64,000 nucleotides of DNA from DASVTU01 sp036387415 (GCA_036387415.1 DASVTU010000029.1:124001-188000), one strand, 5' to 3'. Shown: positions 24,346 to 33,651, numbered from the stretch's first letter. Program-made: numbers and translations. The notes: a model not told the origin generated them from the letters alone.

Positions 24346-25557
24346 TTAACGCGGCGACCCGACGGGCGAGGCGGCAGGGGTGGCCGTCGTCGTTGCTGCG
24401 GCGGCGGGTGTTGCTGCTGTTGTCGCGGGACTAGCCGCGACTGTTGCCGCAGGCGAGGCTGTCGTCGTCGCGGTGCCCGCGCCGGAACTGACCGGACGCA
24501 ACGCCTTCAGACTGTTCGGGTCGTTGAGCAAATCCATCGCCAGTTTGTTCTCAATCTTGGCCTCGTTCATCGCCGTCGCCAAAAGCGCGGCGTTGAGCAC
24601 GGTCTGATGCTGGTTGATTAACGCTTCCTTGATGCGGTCGCGCACGCCGGGGCTGTCAATCGTCAGGTTCTCGTTCTGCAACTGCCTCTGCGTCAGCTTG
24701 AAGATGTACCAGCGTCCGTTGAACTGCACGGGCGAGGTATAACTTCCAATCTGTAAGGTGTTGAAGAAGTTGCTGATTAAATCCTGCGTAAAGCCGTTCT
24801 GCTTGAGGTCGTCTTCGGTGGCGAAACCGAGGTCGCCGCCGCGCACGTTGGTCTGGTCTTCGCTGCTGGCTCGCGCCACGGACGCGAAATCCGCGCCGCT
24901 CTTTAACTGCGCGTAGATGCGGTCAACCTTCAATTTCGCTTCCGGCTCGCTCTTGGCGTCGTCCTGCAAGCCGTTGTCGCGCGGGTCAACGATGAAGGCG
25001 GAAAGACCGACGCCGCGCGAACTGACGAACGACTGCTTGTTGTTGTTGTAGAAGTCTTCGACCTCGCGGTCACTGATGCTGATTTTGCCGACCGTCTTCT
25101 CCTGAAGCTTTTGAATGGCTATCTGCTTGCGTCGCTGTTCGCGCAAGGTCTCCTCGGTCTGTCCGCTCTCCTTGAGGGCTTTTTGCCACTCCTCTTCAGT
25201 CATGCGCGCCTGCTGCTTCGCTTGCGAGACAGACTGCGTGACCTCTTCATCTTTCGGCAGCAGGTTTTCCTTCTCCGCGCGCTGGAAGAGAACCTGCTCG
25301 CGAATGAGGCCGTCGAGCACCTGTATGCGTGCCGCCGCCAGTTCGAGCGTGGACATCTGCGACTCCTTGCCCTGTGCCTGCTGGCTGATGATTCGCTCGA
25401 CCTCGCTCATCAGGATGTTCTTGCCGTTAACGGTGGCGGCCACCGCCGAATCTCCTTTGGCCGTGCTGCTGTTGTTGTCGCGATTACACGCGACGAACGT
25501 GGCGGCGACCGAAACGACGAGGAGGAAAATTGCGATTTGTTTGGCGACTCTATGCAC
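24346..25557 (-). CDS. SurA/PrsA-like peptidyl-prolyl isomerase lipoprotein
   Basis: 403 residues. The signal peptide ends FVACN, with Cys24 as likely lipidation site. Residues 40-170 match the SurA N-terminal chaperone domain (VNGKNILMSEVERI, AARIQVLDGLIREQVLFQRA), and 180-290 the parvulin PPIase domain (AFIVDPRDN, SGADFASVARASSEDQ, RGGDLGFATEDDL, PVQFNGRWYIFKL). A C-terminal Ala/Thr/Pro tail (355-403) is low complexity and unusual for SurA. It would assist folding of outer-membrane proteins in the periplasm. Divergent from rpmB. Confidence 0.86.
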   Translation of the reverse strand: MHRVAKQIAIFLLVVSVAATFVACNRDNNSSTAKGDSAVAATVNGKNILMSEVERIISQQAQGKESQMSTLELAAARIQVLDGLIREQVLFQRAEKENLLPKDEEVTQSVSQAKQQARMTEEEWQKALKESGQTEETLREQRRKQIAIQKLQEKTVGKISISDREVEDFYNNNKQSFVSSRGVGLSAFIVDPRDNGLQDDAKSEPEAKLKVDRIYAQLKSGADFASVARASSEDQTNVRGGDLGFATEDDLKQNGFTQDLISNFFNTLQIGSYTSPVQFNGRWYIFKLTQRQLQNENLTIDSPGVRDRIKEALINQHQTVLNAALLATAMNEAKIENKLAMDLLNDPNSLKALRPVSSGAGTATTTASPAATVAASPATTAATPAAAATTTATPAASPVGSPR

Positions 25558-25665
25558 TGTGAATGTCTACTCCTTCAACTAACTAAAAGATAATGACCCA
25601 ATAACCCGATGCGTTATTTCTGTTATTTTTAACGACCCGACCATCTGCTCACCCGACCGCCCCGC

Positions 25666-25695
25666 TTGACGCGACGTAAAACTGTTTGCTATAAA
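25666..25695 (+). promoter_or_regulatory. sigma-70-type promoter for rpmB
   Basis: TTGACG, an 18-nt spacer and TATAAA, about 90 nt upstream of the L28 ATG. The L28 ribosome site GGAGG follows at about 25771. Confidence 0.65.
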
Positions 25696-25786
25696 TTTTG
25701 GTTTCAAACGTGTACCGCCGTCGTCTCCTATGGACGCGCAAGCAGAAGCGGCACGTGCTTTTTAATGTTCGGAGGTCTTAATAATC

Positions 25787-25981
25787 ATGGCTAAACGATG
25801 CGAAGTCTGCGGCAAAGGGCCGCAATTCGGAAACAACGTCTCTCACGCTAACAACCGTACGCGCCGCCGCTTCGACCCCAATCTGCAATCCATCCGCGTT
25901 CAGCGTCCGCAGGGCGGCGCAGAGCGTATGAAGGTTTGCACCACCTGCATCAAAGCGGGCAAGGTCGCCAAAGCCGCGTAA
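25787..25981 (+). CDS. rpmB: 50S ribosomal protein L28
   Basis: 64 residues starting MAKRCEVCGKGPQFGNNVSH. The paired CEVCGKGP and CTTCIKAG motifs show the zinc-binding (C+) paralogue form of L28. NRTRRRFDPNLQSIRV is the rRNA-binding core. GGAGG lies 11 nt upstream of the ATG. It is one of the few plus-strand genes in the first 44 kb and appears monocistronic. Confidence 0.96.
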   Translation: MAKRCEVCGKGPQFGNNVSHANNRTRRRFDPNLQSIRVQRPQGGAERMKVCTTCIKAGKVAKAA

Positions 25982-26000
25982 ACTTCAACGACGAACTTCA

Positions 26001-26054
26001 GAGCGTGGAATGATGAATTGAAGGCTTTTGTCTTTCAGTTCATCGTTCCGCGTT
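26001..26054. repeat. inverted repeat between convergent rpmB and ridA
   Basis: GAGCGTGGAATGATGAATTG and onward to AAG faces CTTTCAGTTCATCGTTCCGC; the arms match imperfectly over about 20 bp around GCTTTTGT. Position between two stop codons suggests a shared terminator, built like the other repeat hairpins. Confidence 0.55.
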
Positions 26055-26066
26055 CAACGTTCCTCG

Positions 26067-26459
26067 CTATCCTTCCTGCTTCCCCGCCAAAGCGACGACA
26101 TCAATTTCCACACGCGCATTGCGTGGCAAAGCGGCGGCCTGAACCGTCGAGCGTGCGGGCTTCTCCGCATCGAAATAACGCCCGTACACCTCATTCATCG
26201 CTGCAAAATCGTTCATATCCGCGAGAAACACCGTCGTTTTAACGACGCGTGCGAGGCTCGTTCCGGCGGCTTCGAGCACGGCTGAGAGATTCTTGATGAC
26301 CTGTTCGGTCTGCTCGGCGATGCCGCCCGCGACGAATTCGCCCGTCTGCGGGTCGAGGGGAATTTGTCCCGAAGTGAAGACGAAACCGCCCGTCGCGACC
26401 GCCTGCGAATAAGGCCCGATGGCACGCGGCGCACGCTCGGTTGTGATAATCTGCTTCAC
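26067..26459 (-). CDS. ridA: RidA family enamine/imine deaminase
   Basis: 130 residues, complete. APRAIGPYSQAV, FVFTSGQIPLDPQTGEF, VKTTVFLADMNDFAAMNEVY and STVQAAALPRNARVEIDVVA are the RidA blocks, including the substrate-binding Arg near residue 108 and the terminal Glu-rich strand. RidA hydrolyses reactive 2-aminoacrylate and related imines, protecting PLP enzymes. Located between rpmB and the Rel gene; single-gene unit by spacing. Confidence 0.93.
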   Translation of the reverse strand: MKQIITTERAPRAIGPYSQAVATGGFVFTSGQIPLDPQTGEFVAGGIAEQTEQVIKNLSAVLEAAGTSLARVVKTTVFLADMNDFAAMNEVYGRYFDAEKPARSTVQAAALPRNARVEIDVVALAGKQEG

Positions 26460-26728
26460 TGTACGGACACTCCTTTTTTCAACTCTCGACGCAAACCGCG
26501 CATTTTAACAGAAACATCCGACACGCAGCAACACGCGCGGAGTCGTTCGTTTGCCGTGCTCGACAGGCTCACCTTTCTTTTCACTTAATTGATGTGGCTA
26601 AGGCGCTTGCGGATGCTTGCGGGCGAGCCTGACGCGCAACTTTATTCGAGGCTGAAGGTTGTTTGGAGCACTTTCTTGTGGGAAATCTCACTGACGGAGA
26701 CTAATTCAGGCAGTTTTTCTTTCAGGAC

Positions 26729-28927
26729 TTAGACGCCGCCCTGTATGCGTTCGACATCGAGCACGCCGGGGACTTTGCCGATGGCGCGAATCACTTTGTC
26801 GAGATGTTTGACATCAAAGACTTCGACCGTCACTTCGATGCGCCCGCGATTGTCGGGAGCCACCGTCGCACGCGCGTCGCGGATGCCCGTTTTCATGTCG
26901 GAAATCGCGCCCGTGATTCCGGCAATCATGCCAGTGCGGTTCTCCGTGATTGCCAGCAATCGGACGGCAAACGATGCCTCGTCGCCGCGCCCCGCCCAAT
27001 CGACTTCGACGATGCGCTCCGGGTTGACCATCAACTGCTGCACGTTTTTGCAACGATTGGAATGAACGGCGACGCCCTTGCCGCGCGTAACGTAGCCGAC
27101 AATATCTTCGCCACGCACGGGATTGCAGCAGTGCGCGCGCGCCACCAGAAGGTCATCGACGCCGCGCACGATGATTGAATCATCGCCGAGACGAATGAGA
27201 CGCTTGACTGCCTGCACGCCCGCGTTGACGCCGCTCCGCAGACGCGACTCCTTCTTCTGTTCAAGTTCCGCCACCTTGTCCGGGCCGACATACTTGGCGA
27301 GAACGTTGCGCGGAACGAGTTTGCCATAGCCGATGGCGGCGAGCAGGTCTTCAATACGCCCGTAGCCATATTCGTTGGCGATGCGTTTGAAATCTCCGTT
27401 GCCGTCATGCAAGAGCTTTTTAGTCGAGAGTTGGAAACGCAGCGCCTCCTTCTCAAACAATTTGCGACCGATTTCGATGGACTCTGTGCGTTGCTGTTCG
27501 GCAACCCAGTGTCGGACGCGGTTGCGCGCACGACTCGTTACGACGAAGTTCAGCCAGTCGCGGCTCGGATGCGCGTTGGGCGACGTGAGTATCTCTACGA
27601 CATCGCCGTTTTGAATCGGCGTACGAAGTGGCACGATGCGCCCGTTGATGCGCGCGCCCGTGCATTTATGGCCGATTTCCGTGTGAATCGTGTAGGCGAA
27701 ATCGACGGGCGTTGCGCCGCGCGGCAGTTGCATCACCTTGCCCATCGGTGTGAACGCGTAGACATCCTTCGGATAAAGGTCGAGTTTGAGAGATTCGAGG
27801 AAGTCACGCGAATCACGTACCTCCTGCGACCATTCGATGAGCGAGCGCATCCACTGAAACGCTTCGTCGTCGTCGCGCGCGCCGCGTTTGCCTTCCTTGT
27901 ATTTCCAGTGCGCGGCGACGCCTTCTTCGGCGATGTGATGCATCTCCTCTGTGCGGATTTGTACCTCGAAGGGTTGCCCTTTGGAACCCATGATGGAGGT
28001 GTGCAGAGACTGATAGAGATTATCGCGCGGCGTGGCAATCCAATCTTTGAAACGACCGGGGACGGGCTGCCATGAGTTATGTATGACGCCGAGCGCAGCA
28101 TAACAATAGCGCACTTCGTCGGGCGTGATGACGCGCGCGGCAACAAGGTCGTACACCTGATCGAGTTCGATTTTCTGCCGCTTCAGTTTCTTCCAAATCG
28201 AATAGAGACGCTTGACGCGACCCTCGACGCGAATTATCGGCACTTCCGCCTCGCGCATCCGTTCCTCGATACGCTCTGTGATGCCCTTCAAAAAGGCTTC
28301 ATGTTCGGCGCGTCGTTTTTCCAGTTGTGAGGAAAGGTCGCGGTAATCTTCCGGGTGGAGATGTTGAAAGCAGAGGTCTTCGAGTTCGCCGCGCAGGCGC
28401 CCCATGCCGAGGCGGTGCGCGATGGGCGCGTAAATGTCGTGCGTTTCCTGCGCGATGCGTCGGCGTTTTTCGGGTTTAAGAAACTGAAGCGTCCGCATGT
28501 TGTGAAGACGGTCGGCGAGTTTGACGAGCACGACGCGCACGTCGTCCACCATCGCCAACAACATCTTGCGTACGTTTTCGGCCTGCTGGTCTTCTTTCGA
28601 TTGATGGCTAATCTGTGCAATCTTGGTGAGGCCATCAACGAGATGCGCGATTTCTTCGCCGAAATACTCACGAATCGTCTCCGATTCGACGAGCGTATCT
28701 TCGACCACATCGTGGAGAAGTCCGGTCGCCACGGAAGTTTCGTCGAGCCGCATTTCGGCGAGGATGTTTGCCACTTCAAGCGGGTGGACGAGGTAAGGCT
28801 CGCCGGAGGCGCGTGTCTGCCCTTTGTGCTCGCGCGCCGAGAAAAGGTAAGCCCGCCGCAGGACATCTAAATCCGCCTGCGGGTGATGGCTACGAACCTT
28901 CTCAACAATGTCTTCGATGCGAATCAT
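26729..28927 (-). CDS. bifunctional (p)ppGpp synthetase/hydrolase (Rel/SpoT)
   Basis: 732 residues with all Rel domains. The hydrolase HD domain has SAREHKGQ, YLVHPLEVA and GLLHDVVEDT (His-Asp near residue 72). The synthetase domain has RVEGRVKRLYSIWKKL, VYDLVAARVI, GRFKDWIATPRDNLYQSLHT and FEVQIRTEEMHHIAEEGVAA. TGS (VYAFTPMGKVMQLPRGATPV), a zinc-finger/CRISPR-like helical region (HCCNPVRGEDIVGYVTRGKG) and a C-terminal ACT domain follow. It makes and degrades the stringent-response alarmone. The hydrolase HD pair is intact, so it is expected to be bifunctional rather than RelA-like. Confidence 0.95.
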   Translation of the reverse strand: MIRIEDIVEKVRSHHPQADLDVLRRAYLFSAREHKGQTRASGEPYLVHPLEVANILAEMRLDETSVATGLLHDVVEDTLVESETIREYFGEEIAHLVDGLTKIAQISHQSKEDQQAENVRKMLLAMVDDVRVVLVKLADRLHNMRTLQFLKPEKRRRIAQETHDIYAPIAHRLGMGRLRGELEDLCFQHLHPEDYRDLSSQLEKRRAEHEAFLKGITERIEERMREAEVPIIRVEGRVKRLYSIWKKLKRQKIELDQVYDLVAARVITPDEVRYCYAALGVIHNSWQPVPGRFKDWIATPRDNLYQSLHTSIMGSKGQPFEVQIRTEEMHHIAEEGVAAHWKYKEGKRGARDDDEAFQWMRSLIEWSQEVRDSRDFLESLKLDLYPKDVYAFTPMGKVMQLPRGATPVDFAYTIHTEIGHKCTGARINGRIVPLRTPIQNGDVVEILTSPNAHPSRDWLNFVVTSRARNRVRHWVAEQQRTESIEIGRKLFEKEALRFQLSTKKLLHDGNGDFKRIANEYGYGRIEDLLAAIGYGKLVPRNVLAKYVGPDKVAELEQKKESRLRSGVNAGVQAVKRLIRLGDDSIIVRGVDDLLVARAHCCNPVRGEDIVGYVTRGKGVAVHSNRCKNVQQLMVNPERIVEVDWAGRGDEASFAVRLLAITENRTGMIAGITGAISDMKTGIRDARATVAPDNRGRIEVTVEVFDVKHLDKVIRAIGKVPGVLDVERIQGGV

Positions 28928-28936
28928 AAAAAAAAA

Positions 28937-29009
28937 GAGGTCAGAGGTCGGAGGTCGGAGGTTAGTAGAAAGCCAAAACTGACCTCCGACCTCTAGCCTC
29001 TGACCTCTC
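28937..29009. repeat. hairpin of AGGTCGG-type repeats upstream of rel
   Basis: The left arm GAGGTCAGAGGTCGGAGGTC... and the right arm (reverse complement GAGGTCAGAGGCTAGAGGTC...) match at about 25 of 30 positions around GAAAGCCAAAA. It starts 9 nt upstream of the rel ATG, so it would fold in the leader of that mRNA. No other copy of this unit is in the window. Confidence 0.8.
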
Positions 29010-29022
29010 CGCTACGTATAAG

Positions 29023-29063
29023 AATAGGTGATGCCCGACCCGAAAGTCGAGCATCACCTATTT
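29023..29063 (-). terminator. intrinsic terminator of the TPR lipoprotein gene
   Basis: ATAGGTGATGC...CGAC faces GTCG...GCATCACCTAT around CCGAAA, giving about 15 bp of stem. On the minus strand TTCTTATA follows. It lies 60 bp after the TPR lipoprotein stop and before the rel leader hairpin. Confidence 0.7.
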
Positions 29064-29124
29064 CGGATAAACGACGAGCCGGAGCGACGGCTCGACAATC
29101 CTTTTTTTCAGGGCAGAAAGGCTT

Positions 29125-29976
29125 TTAGCTGGCGGGCGGCGTCGGGGATTTTTGCGCCTCTTCCGCCGCTTTCTTTTGTTCAGCCTCTTCGTTCAATCTC
29201 TTCTGCGTCGTTTCGGCTTCGTTGGCTTGCTGGTCAAACTTGGTACGCTCGTCGGGCTTGCCGTCCATCTGCGCCAGTTTCGCCATCTCGCGTAGCAAGT
29301 TGGTTTTGTATGACCACGCGTTCGGGTTGTTGGGATTGAGACTAATCGCCTGCTCGGCGAGTTCGAGACCCTTGAGAGCACAATTTCGCGCCTTATCGAA
29401 ATCCGACTGCTCTTTCGGTTTTTTGTACTGGATAATTACCGCGTCGGGCTTCTGCACCGTCTCTTTATTCTCTTTCTGCTCGGTAATTTCGTAGGCGCAG
29501 TTCCATTGTTTACTGGCTAAGACCGTGTAGGCATCGGAACGTTTCTCTTTGGGCGCATCGTTGAGCGTGGCACGCTGCATGAGCCATTCGCTCTCCTTAT
29601 CCTCTTCGCGCATCTGTCGATAGAGGTATGCCACCGCGTTGTAAGCGTCCTCGTTGCCGGGGTCGTTTGCCAGTACACGCTTGTAGGCTTCGATAGCGCC
29701 TTCGGCTTTGGCGCGGTTTTCCGGCGTATCCACTCCCGGTCGGTACTGCTGCTGAATCGAGCGCGCGATGAAAACGGGCGCGTTCTTTTGCGACGGGTCG
29801 AGTTCAAGCGCATGCTGGAACTTTTCCTGAGCCTCGGCAAACCTGCCCTGTCTGTACGCCTGTGCGCCTTCGTTCAATGCGTTCTTCGCACGAATCCTGT
29901 TAACGAAGCCGCAACCAGAACCCGACGCGACGATAACCAGGAGCACGACGGCAAACCTGGCTTGAGAGAGTTTCAT
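29125..29976 (-). CDS. TPR-repeat lipoprotein
   Basis: 283 residues. An N-terminal hydrophobic signal ends SGSGC, with Cys22 as probable lipidation site. Tetratricopeptide units are visible: EGAQAYRQGRFAEAQEKFQ, then AIEAYKRVLANDPGNEDAYN and ELAEQAISLNPNNPNAWSYK. A basic/Gln-rich coiled coil (NEAETTQKRLNEEAEQKKAA) closes the protein. It follows the two exbD genes on the same strand, so it may work with the Exb/TonB energised complex as an adaptor at the cell envelope. Partner and role are inferred. Confidence 0.78.
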   Translation of the reverse strand: MKLSQARFAVVLLVIVASGSGCGFVNRIRAKNALNEGAQAYRQGRFAEAQEKFQHALELDPSQKNAPVFIARSIQQQYRPGVDTPENRAKAEGAIEAYKRVLANDPGNEDAYNAVAYLYRQMREEDKESEWLMQRATLNDAPKEKRSDAYTVLASKQWNCAYEITEQKENKETVQKPDAVIIQYKKPKEQSDFDKARNCALKGLELAEQAISLNPNNPNAWSYKTNLLREMAKLAQMDGKPDERTKFDQQANEAETTQKRLNEEAEQKKAAEEAQKSPTPPAS

Positions 29977-30210
29977 TGATTAATGGCTCCCGAAAATTTG
30001 ATGTGTGCGAACAAATGCTACTTGACTGACTCGTCTGTGCAAGTTTTTTGACTTCTCTTGACGAAGCGAATCGTCTGCCGCTGGAAAATCTCGCCCAATC
30101 TATCGCGGAAGGCTCTCTGCTGACAAGAAAAACTTGCTCGCGGCGCGAACTAAATTCCGCTACCAACCTCTTTCGAGAAGATGATAGCGGAAGATGTTCG
30201 CCGTTGGCTG

Positions 30211-30726
30211 CTATGGCTCAAGCAGTTCCGTCTGTAATCCGACGGGATTTGCTCCCGCGCCTTTAACCGCGTCGATGACCTTGACGACATCGCCGTATTT
30301 GAACGACTGGGGCGCTTTGAGGAAGACCGTCTTTTCGATACGGTCGTCCGCCGGAAGTTCCGGTCGATTCTCGAAGCCGACTTTCCAATCATTCTTGTCG
30401 CGGCGCTCTTGAAACTCCTTCGACAGGACGCTGGCGATTGGCCCTGGGTCGTTGACCGAAGCCTTAGCAATCTCGTCGGCGCCGCGCGTCAGTGTGACTT
30501 GAAGGTCTTTGGCGACGTTGACAGTTAACGTGCGCGGGCTTTGCTTGGCTGCTTCCGATAGTTCTTCGCTCTTTTCCGGCACCAGCGTCTTGAAGCGGCT
30601 CGGCTTGAGCGGCGTGATAACCATGAAGATAATCAACAACACTAACAGGATGTCGATAAATGGCGTGACGTTGATGTCGGGTTTGGCTCCGCCGACGCGG
30701 CTACCACCACCTGCACTCATTCCCAT
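30211..30726 (-). CDS. ExbD/TolR-type biopolymer transport protein (second copy)
   Basis: 171 residues. The single N-terminal membrane helix follows the conserved DINVTPFIDILLVLLIIFMV, with the proton-path Asp in FIDILL. GGAGG is placed before the ATG. The periplasmic part has an insertion with NDPGPIASVLSKEFQERRDK before the terminal strand-helix. It differs clearly from the neighbouring copy and may form a heteromer or serve a second TonB-like partner. Confidence 0.88.
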   Translation of the reverse strand: MGMSAGGGSRVGGAKPDINVTPFIDILLVLLIIFMVITPLKPSRFKTLVPEKSEELSEAAKQSPRTLTVNVAKDLQVTLTRGADEIAKASVNDPGPIASVLSKEFQERRDKNDWKVGFENRPELPADDRIEKTVFLKAPQSFKYGDVVKVIDAVKGAGANPVGLQTELLEP

Positions 30727-30818
30727 AAACTTCTATCCTCCGTCTGCGACGGCGGGACGCTTCAGAGATTACCGCGTAAACTCGAACGCGTCCGCGCCGC
30801 CGCGAATCACAAGCTCTT

Positions 30819-31304
30819 TTAGGGTTGCGCTGCAGGAGCGCCCGGAGCGGCACCTCCTGCCGGAGCGGATCCGCCGCCCTTCTTCTTGTCGGCAACCAGA
30901 CCGATTTGGTCGATGCCCGATTCACGAATCGTGTTAATCACATCGACCACGGCTCCGTAGTTGGTATTGATGTCGCTGCGGATGTAGACGATGCGTTCTT
31001 CGGGCTTCTTGTTCTCCATCTTCTTATCGACTTCGGCTTTCAGAGCCTCTTTCTCAATCTTGTTCTTACCGATGTAGAGTTCGTTGTCCGCCGTGATGGC
31101 GATGACGACCGAAGTGTCTTTGATGATGGCGGGGTCTTCTTCCGGGTTCCTCATCTCACGCGGGAGAGCGACCGAGACGCCCTGCTGCAAGAGCGGTGTA
31201 ATAACCATGAAGATAATCAAGATGACGAGCATGATGTCCACCATCGGCGTCACGTTGATTTCGGAAGAGAAGCCGCTGCTGTTTCCGCCTGCACTCATTC
31301 CCAT
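30819..31304 (-). CDS. ExbD/TolR-type biopolymer transport protein (first copy)
   Basis: 161 residues. SSEINVTPMVDIMLVILIIFM places the conserved Asp at the start of the single membrane helix; the periplasmic domain has VYIRSDINTNYGAVVDVINT, the typical ExbD dimer surface. An Ala/Pro/Gly tail ends the protein. AAGGAG precedes the ATG. It lies between exbB and the second exbD. With ExbB it converts proton flow into movement of TonB. Confidence 0.9.
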   Translation of the reverse strand: MGMSAGGNSSGFSSEINVTPMVDIMLVILIIFMVITPLLQQGVSVALPREMRNPEEDPAIIKDTSVVIAITADNELYIGKNKIEKEALKAEVDKKMENKKPEERIVYIRSDINTNYGAVVDVINTIRESGIDQIGLVADKKKGGGSAPAGGAAPGAPAAQP

Positions 31305-31434
31305 AACTTAAATCTCCTTCATCGGGACGACGCTTTTCCAGAGAGACCTGTGCGCCGCTTGTCCCTGCCGACCGTGCATCAGCTCAAGGATGCCACTCAT
31401 CGAGCAAGCGGCGCGTCTCCTTTAGGCGTCCCGC

Positions 31435-32208
31435 TTACGATTTGAGTTGCCGCGTGCGGTTCTTCAGGAAGTAGTCGATGAGTTCCGAAGCCGAGTTGTC
31501 CATCTCGACGAGGAAGCCTTCAACCTTGCCCGTGAAGTAGTTGAACAACCACACGGCGGGCACAGCCACGGCCAATCCGAGCGCGGTCGTCAGAAGCGCC
31601 TCCGCGATACCGCCCGCCACCGCGCCGATACCCGCAGACTCCGCATCCTTCATACCCGTGAAGGCGTTGATGATGCCGAACACCGTGCCGAACAATCCGA
31701 CGAACGGAGCCGTCGAACCGATGGTCGCAAGTCCAGACAGGCCGCGTTTGAACTCGGCTGCCTTGATAGCGATGGCACGTTGGAGAGCGCGTTTTGAAGC
31801 GTCGATTTCTTCACCCGAAATGTCAGAGGATTGTTCGTGCGCGCGGAATTCCTGAAGTCCGGCGTTGACGACCATCGCAAGGTGCGACTTCTTGTGTTTG
31901 TCGCTGATGTTGATGGCCTCTTCGATGCGGTCGTTCTTGAGTGCCTGCGCGACGCGCGGCGCAAACTCACGCGACTGCTTTTTGGCCGCCGAGTAGGTCA
32001 GGAACCGCTCGACCATGATGGCGATGGAGTACATCGACATGATGAGCAGGACGATGATCACGCCCAGTGCCACCCATCCGAGGTTTTTGACCATCTCGGT
32101 GATGGTGAATTGTTCGGCCATGCCGCCCTTTTCGCCGCCACCCTCTTGCCACAGAAACACGAAGAAGCTCAATGCCTTGCTTCCGAAAATGCTCATTAGA
32201 ATAGTCAC
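31435..32208 (-). CDS. ExbB/TolQ/MotA-family proton channel subunit
   Basis: 257 residues from a GTG at 32208, chosen because GGAGGG lies 7 nt upstream; an upstream TTG at 32241 would put that ribosome site inside the gene. Three membrane helices: one near residues 40-62, and two in the conserved C-half (GLSGLATIGSTAPFVGLFGT, LLTTALGLAVAVPAVWLFNY). The cytoplasmic loop between helix 1 and 2 is of usual size. It forms the pentameric motor with ExbD that energises the TonB encoded just upstream. Confidence 0.9.
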   Translation of the reverse strand: MTILMSIFGSKALSFFVFLWQEGGGEKGGMAEQFTITEMVKNLGWVALGVIIVLLIMSMYSIAIMVERFLTYSAAKKQSREFAPRVAQALKNDRIEEAINISDKHKKSHLAMVVNAGLQEFRAHEQSSDISGEEIDASKRALQRAIAIKAAEFKRGLSGLATIGSTAPFVGLFGTVFGIINAFTGMKDAESAGIGAVAGGIAEALLTTALGLAVAVPAVWLFNYFTGKVEGFLVEMDNSASELIDYFLKNRTRQLKS

Positions 32209-32366
32209 GGTAAAACCCTCCAAAAGGTTTTGAGACAACAATTAGTGAGAGCACGACGAGAGGGATGGCCGCTGTCGCTATTATTACTAGCGGAGGGAGC
32301 GTCGCCGTAGGACAAGAGAGGCGAACGCTTCACCCGACAGGAGACCGTATCCCTTCGCGCTCTAGA

Positions 32367-33197
32367 TTATTGAAGCACGAAGTTGTAAGTAATCACGCCG
32401 GAAACTTTGACGGGCTGCCCCGAAAGCAGTGTCGGCGAGAAACGCGCCTGACGCGCCGCGCCGACCGCCGCTTGCTGAAGCAACGGGTGACCGCCCACAG
32501 CTTTGGCCGAGATTACGCTACCGCTCTCGTCCACCACGATTTGAACTGTAACCGTGCCGGAAGCGCGTGCCGCTTTGGCAATCGCCGGATAAGCCGGTTG
32601 CGGTTTGCTGATGGCTTTACCATTGAGCACACCGCCGGAAACAATCGTCTTCGGCTTGGGCGGCGCGGGCGTCGGCGTCGGTCGCGGCGGCGGCGGCGGG
32701 TCGTCATCCTCCACCTTCACCACGGGGCCGACGGCACCACCACCACCGCCACCGCCACCGCTACCCGTACTTGGGCCGATAGGCCCGACGGGCGCGCTCG
32801 ACGGCGGCGCGTCGAAGTCACGATTGCCGACCACGACGGGGACGTTGCGTGCAACCTCTTTGGTCGTCGTTTTAGCAACCTCCTGCGACTTAACGACAGG
32901 CGCGATGACGGAGATTTCCTGTCTCATCGAAACCTGCGGCTCGTTGGTCTTAGCGACGGGCTTCGGCTCGTCCTTCGGCACTTCCTTCGGCTCCGGCGCG
33001 GTGTTCATCGGTACGGGTGCGACCAGAGTCACCAGTTCAAGGTTCTGTGCATCTAGGCTGTTGTCGTAGAGCAAGATGCTGCCGATGGCGATGCCCACCA
33101 GCAGAACGCCGTAGATGATGAAAGTGCCAAGAAAAAACGAGCCTTTGCGCGCAAGGTCTTCTTTATGCGAACCAGACTCGACCAGACTGTCGAACAT
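32367..33197 (-). CDS. TonB-like energy transducer with Gly/Pro-rich spacer
   Basis: 276 residues. One N-terminal membrane helix (residues 22-44, FFLGTFIIYGVLLVGIAIGS) is followed by a Pro/Glu/Lys periplasmic stretch, a run of eight Gly (STGSGGGGGGGG), DDDPPPPPRPTPTPAPP, and a C-terminal TonB domain (KPQPAYPAIAKAARASGTVT, VVDESGSVISAKAVGGHPLL). First gene of TonB-ExbB-ExbD-ExbD-TPR. It couples the inner-membrane proton gradient to outer-membrane receptors; no receptor gene is nearby. Confidence 0.88.
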   Translation of the reverse strand: MFDSLVESGSHKEDLARKGSFFLGTFIIYGVLLVGIAIGSILLYDNSLDAQNLELVTLVAPVPMNTAPEPKEVPKDEPKPVAKTNEPQVSMRQEISVIAPVVKSQEVAKTTTKEVARNVPVVVGNRDFDAPPSSAPVGPIGPSTGSGGGGGGGGAVGPVVKVEDDDPPPPPRPTPTPAPPKPKTIVSGGVLNGKAISKPQPAYPAIAKAARASGTVTVQIVVDESGSVISAKAVGGHPLLQQAAVGAARQARFSPTLLSGQPVKVSGVITYNFVLQ

Positions 33198-33576
33198 TGT
33201 GTCTATCCTCCCTCTTCCGGTGCCAGGTGGAGCAGGGGTGAAATTTTAATCCATCAAAGAATTAATGAAACAATTTCGCAACCAAACGTTCATCTCGAAA
33301 ACGCCCGGTGTATCAATTAAATTTTCCTTAAAAGATGGGGGGCAATAGAAGCGAAGGGACAGTCGGTATTTGAAAACACCGTACAGGCCACTCATCGTCT
33401 ACTGCACAGGGAATGACGAATACTGGCGGCCTGCCAGCCGCTTCTAATAAAAACAAACAAACTTGCGCCCGTGCCTCCGTAGTCACACACGTGGAGGGGC
33501 GGGTGTATTTGTTAACTTATTCGATTGGCCAGCAACGCGCTCAGTCTATGTCGCAACGCTTACGGAAGTCAAGAAG
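33198..33576. other. spacer between the tonB operon and secF
   Basis: The stretch upstream of tonB is AT-richer than its surroundings and must carry the operon promoter; a GATTAAAAT at the tonB-proximal end could serve as a -10 (TAAAAT), but its -35 is not clear. No gene is supported. Confidence 0.4.
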
Positions 33577-33614
33577 AAAAAAGACTCTTTTTACAAAGTG
33601 GAAAAAGAGTCTTT
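33577..33614 (-). terminator. intrinsic terminator of the secDF operon
   Basis: AAAAGACTCTTTTT and AAAAAGAGTCTTTT form a perfect 14-bp stem around a 9-10 nt loop. On the minus strand the stem is followed by TTCTTC. It lies about 40 bp beyond the secF stop. Confidence 0.85.
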
Positions 33615-33651
33615 TGACAAATATGCGGGCAGCGCAAAACGCGTTCTGAAG

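Noticed and set aside
28937..29009. CRISPR-like array
   Set aside because: The repeated units are contiguous, imperfect and arranged as two complementary arms; there are no spacers and no cas genes in the window.
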